A stretch of 64,000 bases of DNA from Dryococelus australis. Its lineage: Eukaryota > Arthropoda > Insecta > Phasmatodea > Phasmatidae. Both the position numbers and the translations under genes were made by a program. The notes under the pieces are model-generated. The model saw nothing but the letters and a program-made list of their open reading frames with translations. It had not been told where the DNA came from and did not search any database. Shown piece after piece: positions 1-10,801 of the stretch. The stretch is taken from NCBI GenBank assembly GCA_029891345.1, contig CM057005.1, forward strand, positions 61,459,760-61,523,759, given 5' to 3'. Numbering within the stretch: position 1 is the first letter of the stretch; the number at the start of each line of letters is the position of its first letter.

Positions 1-899
1 TTAGCAAAAGTTATACTTGGATATCCGTGAACACAACTGTAGTCCAGGTTGCCCAGTCCCTCTCTACAGCAGTGCTCTCTCCATGTATCGCTACAGTAAA
101 ATCCCAATGGGGTTCAGCATTGAGAGGCATTACGTCGCGTACTTTCCTCGAGCCTCCACTGTATTACGCCACAATACAGCAGGCTCGTAAAAAAAAAGTA
201 CACACGCGAGGTTCCTCGCTTAGAGTGCAATCGAACGCACGCCGTCATTTATGGCATGGAATTATCAGTTCAATTCACCTCCCAATATTCTAAATTAAAA
301 GACAGATGTTCTCCAATTTCGAGGATTAAGTTTTTAATAAGAATGCACAAAAAAGCACACCACATTTTCCCCATCAAACATCTATATCACTTTCATACTG
401 ACGAATGGCAATCATTCAGAATGCGGTTAACTAATGCTCCCAATAAAATTAACGTGATAAACTCTCATTATACAAAAAAAATTGTTCCTCGGTTTCAATA
501 AGATTTCTAATATTCAAAGTTTAGGTTCTGGCTGATTGAACTACATGAATATTAAGTACGGCAGATATTAATTTTTCGAAAATATTTTCGTCATATAACA
601 TTTTATATACAGAGTAAGTTTATGCTTGGATAAATAGAAAAATATATATACTGACATGCGCGAGTCGCTGTAATATTTAACTGACAATTTTATTATGGAA
701 TTTTCATTTATTATGAGCGCTACTCGTCTCCTTTCCAAGACGCTAGAAACAATAGCGAGCTAATACCCTGCATTTCAGCTCTAGAATATGAGTGGTAGAA
801 GGGGCTAGGTTATCCTTAGAGCAGGCGGAAGACCAACTCTAAAGCAGGCAGCAGGGATGGCGGTAGCAGGATTAATACCTCCGAGTGTAACACAAAGGA
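1..899. other. No gene recognised
   Basis: AT-rich DNA with short chance open frames only. I see no codon-like pattern, splice-flanked exon or repeat structure here beyond short homopolymers. Confidence 0.5.
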
Positions 900-932
900 T
901 CCGGCCACACCTTTGTGCGAGGTGTGGCCGGA
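900..932. repeat. GC-rich perfect hairpin
   Basis: A 12-13 bp perfect inverted repeat (CCGGCCACACCT ... AGGTGTGGCCGG) encloses a 7-base loop, in otherwise AT-rich DNA. It resembles the hairpins found near Helitron 3' ends or in structured RNA, but no CTRR terminus follows it and no transcript evidence is visible. Confidence 0.6.
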
Positions 933-1852
933 CAAGATTACAGAAGATTATTTTAGGTTCCTTTGCCTGACTTCCTTTCCGGCAGTACGGTCCCAGAGTT
1001 AGGAAAAGGAGAGGAATGCCAAGATGAAATTTATTTAATTTACTACCTCAATTACCGGCAACCAAATACATTACTTTTTTTTCGGGAGAATGTCACAAGT
1101 GTCAGTTTAAACCATATCCACCTCCAGGAAGTACGTTTTAACACTAAATTAAACAAAACAAATTAAGTTTCGCAGAAAATAGGCTTGTGAAACAACAGGG
1201 TTGGCTGGCTCTCTTTGCGCATGTTTGTGTCGTCCTAACACTTTCCACAGTATCGCATACATTCTAATACACATGTATATGAATAATGAAAACCAAATAA
1301 ATTTAAAAAAAAAACGCATAATTGAGAAAATATTCTAAAATACGCCTAGCAACTTTTGGAACACGCGCATTAACTTTACTTAATGGCGACTGAAACTAAT
1401 ATATGCTAAGCATGTGACCCTCTGTTAAGCAGTTTGTAAAGAACTTCTGAGTTTGAAAATAATTTATACAAATATTTCATACAGACCAAAATGGAAACCC
1501 TTGTTCCAAAACTGGTGCTACAACCATAGCTAAATGAAGACATTAATGAGTCTGATAGAAATTAAATAACGAAATTACTAAGGTTAATTTGCTTAAAGAA
1601 CTAAATCCTGTGTTTATAGTATTGTAGACATATTAACGCACAGTTACATCATAACCAATGAATAAATAGCTTTTATATAATGTTTGAAAACAGTACATGC
1701 AAATTTGCATGGAAGTTACAGGAAATATTTTCTCTTAGAATTTTTGCAAATGCCATTCATGAATCATGCACCAGTCAATAATAATGGCAAAACAACGAAT
1801 GTCAAGTGATTTCTGATGACATTCCAGTAAGCCGACATAACCTCCGCGAAAC
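933..1852. other. No gene recognised
   Basis: AT-rich stretch up to the target site of the Tc1-like element. Nothing convincing is seen. Confidence 0.5.
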
Positions 1853-1854
1853 TA

Positions 1855-3171
1855 CACTAACGTTTGTGAAAAATGTTACACCAAGAAAGATAAATGTGAT
1901 TGAAAAGAACTTTATACCACATATCAGGTACCTGACAGTACACAATTGATAAGGATATTACATAACTGTATATAATCTCTGTCCTTGATAAGCCCCCATG
2001 TGCTGCAATCAGAGCCCCCAAACTTCGTGGCATGGAATCAAAGAGGACCTGAATGTGTTCCTGGCGAATCTCCCTGCCCGCTCTTTGTATGCGAGTCCAC
2101 AAAAAATGAACATTGGTGGCTGAAGGACCGAAACGAACAAGTCACCGACCAACCATATCCCAGGCATGTTCGGTGGTCAAAATGTCAGGCGAACGTGCAG
2201 GCCAGGGAAGCAGTGGTACCCGTCGTTCATTGAAGAAGGCCTGCACATTTCTCGCCGCATGTGGGCGGGCATTTTCCTGCTGAAATATGGCATGTGGAGT
2301 TGCCTGAAGGAGGGGCAATACTTTGGGCTCTAAAACTTCCCCGATGTAGTGGTTGCTGTTCAGATTACCCTCGATACGTAGGAGTCGAGATCGCATGTTG
2401 TACCCAATGGCGCTCCAAACCATCACACTTGGAGTTTGTCCGCTATGCCGCTCCACAATGCAGGCTGCCAGATCGCGGTCACCACGGCAGCGTCTGACAC
2501 GTATTGTAGGACAGGTTGAAGCGGGACTCGTCCAAAAACACTGCATTTTGCCTCTCAGCACGCCAACAACGGCGTTCACGTGCGCATTACAGTCTGAGGC
2601 GTTTGTGGTTTCTGGGCAATGGAAGCCGACGCAATGACATGCGTGCCACCAGTCCAGCCCGCAGCAAACTGGCGTCGAACCGTCGACGCAGAGAGCTCCA
2701 CAGACGTTGCAGTGCTCCAGTGTCGAGCCAACACTGTGGGCGAGACTGTACGGTCCGTCACGGCCATGCGGACAAGATGGCGGTCATCCCGTGCTGTGGT
2801 CACATTGCGTGGTCCAGTAGCCGCTCGTCACTGCGTGCGATTCTCTACTATCCACTGGTTCCACACACGCGTCACTGTAGCAGCGGCATGCCCTGGACGA
2901 GCTGAACTGTCGCGGTATGGCAAACCCGTTTCCCGGAGACCAATCATCCTTCCCCGGTCGAGCTCACGCACATGCTAAGGTGCCTTTGACGTCGACGAGT
3001 CACACTGGCGCTTGCTTTCACTTCGTTTGACGACTCGTCACTGATTGAGTTTGGCGTAACAATAACCTTTTCGGTCACACACGAGAGGATGATGCTGGGC
3101 CTACGTGTAGGCCATCTCTCTGCAATCGTAATCATTTTTTCTGGGTGTTGCAATTTTTACAAACAATAGTG
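1855..3171 (-). mobile_element. Full-length Tc1-like transposon relic
   Basis: The two ends form imperfect terminal inverted repeats of about 28 bp. The left end begins CACTAACGTTTGTG. The right end, read on the minus strand, begins CACTATTGTTTGTA. The left flank is TA, and the right flank reads CA, consistent with a mutated TA target duplication. The 1.3-kb length is typical of Tc1 elements. Inside lies a frameshifted transposase on the minus strand. The element is old and inactive. Confidence 0.85.
1987..2985 (-). pseudogene. Tc1-like DDE transposase, broken
   Basis: The intact enzyme would cut and rejoin the element ends in the nucleus. Pieces of one reading frame can be followed on the minus strand. 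The N-terminal helix-turn-helix part lies near 2985-2800 and a second DNA-binding segment at 2803-2576. The first catalytic block FLDESRF is near 2525-2545. The block VMVWSAIGYN and the rest of the core run from 2500 to 2142, and the C-terminal block (SMPRSLGALIAAHGG) is near 2000. The second catalytic aspartate of the QQDNARPH block is glutamate here (QQENARPH, about 2265-2290). The third catalytic residue, E of TEHAWD, is kept. Several frameshifts and stops make this a pseudogene. Family assignment is firm; the subfamily is not determined. Confidence 0.85.
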
Positions 3172-3500
3172 CACAGTTTCCCAAAATAAAACAAAAGGCA
3201 AACAATGTTTTCAGCCATTTAGAATATCTATTCCTGGAACTACGATATTTAATGCATAAATGAAAATAGTGACAAGGTCAATTTGAGGCCAGTTTACACG
3301 AAATACGACAAATAACTAGCAGCGTTTCTTGGCAATTTGGTGTAGCGAGATCCTCTTTACAAATAAAATTAACAAGTGTTTCAGAAATTGTACAAACTAA
3401 TGGCTATACAAATGCTTCTTTTAGTGCTATATCAGTTGTAAGACGTAAATGTGAGCTATGTGAAATGTTATAGAAAAAACGCGTTTAGAATAGTTAGGAT
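3172..3500. other. No gene recognised
   Basis: AT-rich spacer between the Tc1 relic and the duplicated segment. No feature is seen. Confidence 0.5.
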
Positions 3501-3817
3501 TTAATAATTGTAAAACTGTCTTTATTTTACCAGTATTGGAAATAATTAATCTGTCTATCTGAGCCATAGATAAATGTGTGCTTTACTGAAAACTTCATTG
3601 TATAAAACAACAACTGAGTCAACTCTAATTTGTATAGAAACAGAGTAAACTATAATATTAATTATGCTGCAAAAAATCCACTATAGCAACTATACAACTA
3701 TAACATACCGAGAAGTGAAATTTAATGCGGAATATGCACAATCTAATTGTGCCTTTAGCGCAGATTTACACAACATTTCCACTACACAAATTCACTTACG
3801 CCTATCATTAACTTTTG
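3501..3817. repeat. 317-bp duplicated segment, copy 1
   Basis: By eye this segment is identical to 10241-10557, with a constant offset of 6740 bases and no indel. It begins TTAATAATTGTAAAACTGTC and ends ATTAACTTTTG. This copy has no inverted-repeat arms around it, so it is likely the ancestral location. No coding potential is apparent. Confidence 0.9.
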
Positions 3818-5085
3818 TTATAAATACATATGTATTTTAAATGAGCCTATGTACCACGATGGGAGTTTCCTTGATAATTTTATAATATAAACTTTTGAAA
3901 AATCACCCCCATATATTTCAAACTTGATTGTTTCCAAAACATGTTATTTATCACAAACGTTTAAAACTTGCGTCAACATTAAAATAACTTATTTTTATTA
4001 AATCCAAATTTTACTCATATTTTTATATAAACTGTATTATTTCGTTTATAATTAATGTAAATAAATACGAGAAAATAAGTGCTTTGGTATTGCCTAGTAA
4101 GAAATAGTTCTTATGCAAATTATTATTACACTGAGTGCGCACGAATGCGGTGTCCATCTGGTGTAATTTTCTAGATTCGGTTAAACCTGTGCTAGTACTT
4201 TAGTCCATAAGTCCTAAAATCCAACTCGCGCTATTTTAGTGTGGTGCGCTTTTATGGCAAAAGTCCGCGATCAAAGTAATGCACCCATCGTTTAATAACC
4301 ATGAAATTAACACCCTCCCCCCCCCCCCCCCCCCCGTGAATCCCAGCATTCAAATCGCAAATGCCAAATTGGCTATTAAAAAAAAAAAATGTCGTGTAGT
4401 ATTATAACCGATGTACAAATTTTGCCAGAATTACTTACAAAACTAATTTACTGGAAAAAATATACTTGTTTTTCAATATATATCACACAAGCGCACACAA
4501 ATATTTTAGTGGTAAACGAAAATGCAAACGGGCCGTAGTCTTACTGTAGTGTTTCATTTCTTTTCGATTCTCGTCTTCCGTGTCGAATCTTCCATCAACA
4601 CGCTAGTACAACATACGAGACAGAGTCTTGTGTATGTTTTTTTTAGGGGCGGCAGACATTTATCAGCCTTTTCCAAGTTGTTTGACATATAGTGGCTTGA
4701 GACAAAACGTAAGAATCTATACACCTTCATAATTGCCAAAAACCACGCAACGATTTCAAATCAGAAGAGAGTAAACACAGATTATTGACTGCACCTTTGA
4801 GAATTTAAGATATATGGATCTTACGTTAAAACATACGTTGCGGTACTTTTTTTTTTGAAGTACTGAAATCAAAACCGCTAATTTTTCGAACGCTTGGGAT
4901 AATATGAATTATATTCTTGCTTTATCTACAAAAACGTTACTGTTGTTGTATTCTGGCTATTCCCTAAGTAGCCAGGCGACCTCTACGTTCATTCGTACAG
5001 GATGCTGATAAAAAAATTCAAATTACAGAAAATTTATTTATATTTTATTTCGTTCCCTTCGATCTATTCAACACCCTGCCTACCT
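3818..5085. other. Non-coding, with C-tract and short dispersed repeat
   Basis: AT-rich DNA with a run of about 20 C near 4315-4335 and an A-run near 4380. A ~100-bp segment near 4085-4195 recurs in inverted orientation at 40935-41040 (listed separately). No gene is recognised. Confidence 0.5.
4085..4195 (+). repeat. Dispersed repeat, copy 1
   Basis: Shares GAAATAGTTCTTAT and TGCGCACGAATGCGGTG, in order and spacing, with the minus strand of 40935-41040. It is an old interspersed repeat of unknown class. Confidence 0.6.
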
Positions 5086-5385
5086 TTTTGGTTGTTTTGA
5101 AACATAGGACATATTCCTATCTGCCACATCCTACAGGTACTGTACCTTGTGCAACAAGATCCTACTGTAAGTGGCATGTAGTAATCATGCCTGTTATTTA
5201 GGTAGCTTTCAGTGTGAGTAAATCAGGTTTTGGTTGTTTTGCAACATAGGACATATTCCTATCTGCCACATCCTACAGGTACTGTACCTTGTGCAACAAG
5301 ATCCTACTGTAAGTGGCATGTAGTAATCATGCCTGTTATTTAGGTAGCTTTCAGTGTGAGTAAACCAGGTTTTGGTTAATGTCTT
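5086..5385. repeat. Tandem duplication, 142-bp unit
   Basis: Two almost identical units (5086-5227 and 5228-5369) start with TTTTGGTTGTTTTG. They are followed at 5370 by the first bases of a third unit (TTTTGGTTAATG). The few differences, such as GAAACATAGG against GCAACATAGG, indicate a recent local duplication. Confidence 0.92.
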
Positions 5386-8300
5386 CTTTCTCATGACTTT
5401 TGTATAAATACGTACATCGTGAAACGAGAGACTGTTTTCGACATATAAAACTAGTTATTTACAGCATACATTATTCTCGGTCGTTTGCTCTTAAAACAGA
5501 GATAGAAATACTTGTCACATTGTCTACCTAAAACCTTCTCCTTAGAACTTTCGTGAAAGAAAGACAGGTCCTATTTTTATAAGCAGTTTCGATTCACTTA
5601 TGGTACATATACAAAACTTGGCAAATGCCAAATACAATTGTTCACATTATTTTGTTAATCAATTATGAGTAGTAAGCTTCATGTTATGAGTTTATATGCC
5701 CTCCAATCACGTACCTCTAAAATTACGTGTTAATTTACCACCATGAGCAGTACTGAATTATGGGCGAAGCATTTATAAAAATGTTAGGCCGCAGTGTTGG
5801 CGTTTATTTCCACCGGATAGAAATAATTGAGTGAAAATACGTGTAAAATGTTAAGTATACTTACATAACTCTCTGTGTTGTAGGGCTCAACAAATTTACA
5901 CCAAAAAACAACTAAGGAATATGCGAAAATAAATTGTTCTTTTCGTTACTGAACGAGATACCAAGCCTACAAAAGCATATCAAAAATAATTGTGGCACAG
6001 TTTTTTTAATTTAAAGTGCAAAAGAATTTACATATCACAAAATGTTGTTAGTTAGTGTAGGGCGGAATCTCTATGGAAAAATGAAGAATTATAAGTGTAG
6101 TCTGCATTTTAAATGTTATTTTCCTCTACTCCATGACTCAACATGTGCCTTGCCTACTTTGACAGGATTACACATTGCCTAAATTTGTGCCTCACTTAAG
6201 AACTAGAAATTACGTCCTTTGATCAGTATTTTCACTTCTTTACATGTTGATTATCTCCGTGTGCTGGATATTTATCACCTGTGTTTACAATACTGAACAA
6301 TACCAAGTAATGTCTTAAAATTGTTTCTGACAACAAAACAGTTTTTTTTTTAAATATACATTTTTACATATACTCACTTGCTAAATGTGTATTAATAAAC
6401 AATAAACTAATTGAGTTCAATACTGTTTCAAAAAAGTTTGAAAAATATAATTACGTTTAAAGATAAACCAGTTAGTATGTTAGTTTAGAATATTTTAGTT
6501 GACTACGCATTGCTCTGCACAGATACGTGAATTAATTTGACCACACTGGAACTTGTATTGCACGTTTCTAGTACTTGTAGCCATCTTAATGCAGCACAGA
6601 ATTTCTGCGAAATTACTTTATACACATACATAAAGTATGCTTTCGTTTTAACTTATCATGCACAGGGTTTCAAATACGAACGAATTATTTTTAATTCGGC
6701 GCATTCTTTTTATTGCCGTTGTTTTTCTGCAGTGGTCAATGTAGTCATTACATTAATATATTTAGCTAACACATTAGTAAAAAATCAGTAGTTAGGAATT
6801 ACATTATTTCTTTCGGAGTTTAAAATAATCAACTTCCCCCACTTTCCTATGCCTTTTGTTTCGACATATGCTACGATGAAAGAGAAATACTCTCAGGTGT
6901 TACAGCCTGTAAATGATGCTTCTTACAGCAACTAGGAAACTTGTGTCTATAAATTTGAATATTTTATGTCACTGCACATCATCACAGCAAAAACACAAAC
7001 CTTAAACAAACATAACAAGAAGGGGGCTCTAAAAGCGTATTTGCAACACAAACTTAATGGTTTAAGTATTACATGTTACTTAAGTACAAACGATAATGAG
7101 TCCGTAAATATTCTTTAAGTTTATAAATCTTGAGAAGAAAAATGGTTTCAAAATGGTTTATTTGATATGATACCATGTAAACTGAACTATCCGTTTTTCT
7201 TAAATCATTTGTTCAATACAAAATAATATTATTCAGTGGACAAACAAACGGGTTTTAAATGAAAATAGGGTCATAAAATTATCCCATAGTCAAATGCACT
7301 GTGTCCGTACATTTCTAGAGATTTCTTAGTTTTATTTGAAGCATTTTGTTGGAAAACTAAAAAAGCTAGTTGCACCGCTTAAGAACTTCTCTATTTTCCA
7401 GTCACATGTCATTCCTAATGAAATTATGCTTCTAAAACTAGGTAACTGTGGTACGTACTAAATGGAAAGGAAAAAAAATTGCGGAAAACCAAATAATTTC
7501 TACTTAAAGCCAAGTTTATTCTATAACGTTCGGAGTTTTGTTTGCTATATTTTTCTTTAAGGCCTGCACATGTGACATTTCGGTACAGTCATATCAGCAC
7601 AATCTAGTTGATGGAAATTACGAACATTGCCACAGAAAAAGTATTGTACTTTTGATTATAAATTTAGCTTTATAGCTAGATTCTCCTACTAATGGAAACA
7701 TGGTGAAATATCGTGTTGAAAATATTTATTGATTACGTCTTTATGACAAGGATAAAAGAAATCTGTTTAAAAAAAAAATCTAACACTTAAAATGAAGCGT
7801 GTCACTTCCAAGTAAATGTAAATTAACTGTTGCTATAATATTTGCTAGGGAAACAGTTTTTTTTGTCACCACATTGTTTGTCATTGTACTAATTTAATTA
7901 CTTATTTTGTTGTATTATATGTGAGACTAGAATAATTTATCGACAAATATTGTGTAAATATTTTTATTGCAGTTTGTTTTCTATATGTATTTTTTTGTGT
8001 AATCATCAGAGCCATGTAGGAATTATATAACTAAGTGATAAAACGCCTCTCGCAAATCTTCCGAAATATTACAAGACATCAATGCATAAACGTGAAAATA
8101 TTTGTAAAATTTTACTCAGGTACTAAAAATAAAAAATCGACAACTCAAAAATTCTCAGGCTATCCATGCATCGCAAACAGCATTAAAATGATGTAACGTA
8201 CTACCAATTGTGGAAATATTTATTTCATGATAAATAAGTACAGACTTCGATTTTTATTCAGAAATCATCAGGAATCGTCTGAAATTAGTTTATTAAGACT

Positions 8301-9969
8301 GTAACATATTCCATGAAATAATTATCATGAAAGACTTTAATTATGTGCGCAAACGCAATTGTATGTGTGAAAAGAGCTCTGAGAGATTATTTGTTCTACT
8401 TAAAAATGTTTTTACTGATATCATTCCGATAATGGCTCCAATAAAACATGAAGTGTGGTGTTTTTCTACAGTATAAGAAAGAATATGTTGTTAAGAATGT
8501 AATACAGACTGCGTTTTTCGTGAACATTATTAAAACTTCATGTATGTTAAAACCGTTGGCACGTGCATTTCCAAACAGTAAATACAGTGAAACCCTGATA
8601 AGAAGTTCCCACTTAATAAGTTTTCCTGCTTAATGAGTTGAATAACTTTGCACCTTGTCTATCGCACATGTATAATTACTCTTTTTAAGAAGTTTTACTG
8701 GTTAATAAGCATTATTTTTCAGTCCCTTACAAAACTTCTTAACAGAGTTTTACACACATTATTCTGTTATGCGTACCACGTATAAAAAAGGAAGGTTTTC
8801 AATGTTTTTCGTAAAATATTTATACCTATTAATAACCGCTATGGAAACAAATTATAAGCAATAATTAAAATCTGTGTAAGGAATACGTATTAAACTATGT
8901 TAACTAATCGTAGAATAAAAGTATTATAGAACATGGACTAAAAGATAAGAAATGTGATTCGTAAAAGGAAGTGAATTATTTTAGTGACAAACCTTCAACT
9001 CGTAAACTGGACAGTTTACTTCGCTCCAAGTAACATTTCGCTGAGCACAGTGGCAGTAACAAATATTGGCTTGCATGGAAAATCATCCAATTTGTGGAAA
9101 GAGATGAACGCTGCCACTTTCACGACGTCTCTTGCTCTTGGAGAGATCTATATACGGGTACTTGTTACACGCTGTATTCCGTGGAGTGGCCACGGCTTTG
9201 TAAAATACTACTGTTTCTGTGATAAAAATGTAAGTACTGTTGACGTGCAAAATGTTATAGTTTGATACTTGTATAGAATGAACGAATAAATGTGTCTATT
9301 GTATAATATCAAATAAAGAAATACAAAAATGTTGTATAGAATTGTGACAGGTACCTGCCCACGTTGCATTTTGCGAAAAGTTTAACTATTTGTTGAAGCA
9401 CTAAGATATTAGTTATTTTGTCAGTGAATTTTTAACCAAGTGGAATGAAATCACTTTTTCTTTGTTCAAAGAATGTGCCACTTAATCTCTAGTAAGAGAG
9501 GTTTTTTTTAATGAAAAGAAAATTCATTTACTCACAATAATAACAGTAAATAAATGAAACTGCATCTCTTCTTACGAGGAACAATTTGTTAATAGCTGAT
9601 ACCCAAACTAAAATTTCTTAGTGAAGAACGTTTAATTTGGCGTGATTGCAAAAACCCTACATACAAAAGTACAATGTAATTTCTGACTTAGAGAGAAAAA
9701 AGTATCAATTGTCTTGCCTACGATGAAACATCGTTTACTTTCTACAAAATGATCATGGGATAACTATTTACTCAGTCCTCTACAAATATGTACAAAATAA
9801 CTATTTTTCTCAGTTAACATTTATTGTAATCCAGGAACGTGAACTCTTAATATCGTTCAGCAAATAAGTACCTAATTACTCCTGTTAGGGCACCCGTAAG
9901 ATAAATGCAGATTACAGGTTTTTAAACTGTGTGAATATACGGTATATCATTCTTTTGTTCCAAGGATTT

Positions 9970-9971
<2 letters not shown>
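5386..9971. other. Long AT-rich non-coding stretch
   Basis: No reading frame resembles a known family, and none is both long and compositionally coding-like. Near 8590-8720 the phrase TTAATAAG/TTCTTAA recurs in both orientations, which hints at a small old repeat. Otherwise nothing stands out. Confidence 0.45.

Positions 9972-10042
<71 letters not shown>
9972..10042. repeat. (AT)n microsatellite
   Basis: About 70 bp of almost pure AT dinucleotide. It abuts the left arm of the foldback structure. Confidence 0.95.
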
Positions 10043-10044
<2 letters not shown>

Positions 10045-10801
10045 GAGTCGGGCATAATGATGCATGAAAAAACATTTTCGGTTGTTAGTAAATCAAATAA
10101 CAACAGCTTTGGATTAGTATTTTCTTTACGAAGACCTAGAGAGGATGAGGAGGCTGTAAGGAACAAAGCCATCACCAACAGCAAGTGACAGTAACATAAT
10201 ATTAATGAATACATGTTTTCCTTGTCGATATATATATATATTAATAATTGTAAAACTGTCTTTATTTTACCAGTATTGGAAATAATTAATCTGTCTATCT
10301 GAGCCATAGATAAATGTGTGCTTTACTGAAAACTTCATTGTATAAAACAACAACTGAGTCAACTCTAATTTGTATAGAAACAGAGTAAACTATAATATTA
10401 ATTATGCTGCAAAAAATCCACTATAGCAACTATACAACTATAACATACCGAGAAGTGAAATTTAATGCGGAATATGCACAATCTAATTGTGCCTTTAGCG
10501 CAGATTTACACAACATTTCCACTACACAAATTCACTTACGCCTATCATTAACTTTTGGAAAACATGTATTCATTAATATTATGTTACTGATATATATATA
10601 TATCGACAAGGAAAACATGTATTCATTAATATTATGTTACTGTCACTTGCTGTATGTCACTGTTGGTGATGGCTTTGTTCCTTACAGCCTCCTCATCCTC
10701 TCTAGGTCTCCGTAAAGAAAATACTAATCCAAAGCTGTTGTTATTTGATTTACTAACAACCGAAAATGTTTTTTTCATGCATCATTATGCCCGACTCGTA
10801 T
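10041..10801. mobile_element. Foldback structure with ~200-bp inverted arms
   Basis: The left arm (10041 to about 10238) and right arm (about 10592-10801) are reverse complements over roughly 195 bp. They differ by only a few changes: one A-run length, GAAGACC against GGAGACC, and a 10-bp insertion. The arms begin ATACGAGTCGGGCATAATGA. The loop holds a copy of the 317-bp segment, followed by a direct repeat of the inner arm sequence (10558-10590 and 10611-10643) around a short AT repeat. It could be a foldback transposon or the product of a replication template switch. Confidence 0.85.
10241..10557. repeat. 317-bp duplicated segment, copy 2
   Basis: Appears identical to 3501-3817 and lies exactly between the arms of the foldback structure. 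The match stops abruptly at both arm junctions, so this is the transplanted copy. Confidence 0.9.

Noticed and set aside
9912-10307. 131-residue frame with Tyr-Ile repeats
   Set aside because: Translation of the AT microsatellite joined to one foldback arm; not a gene.
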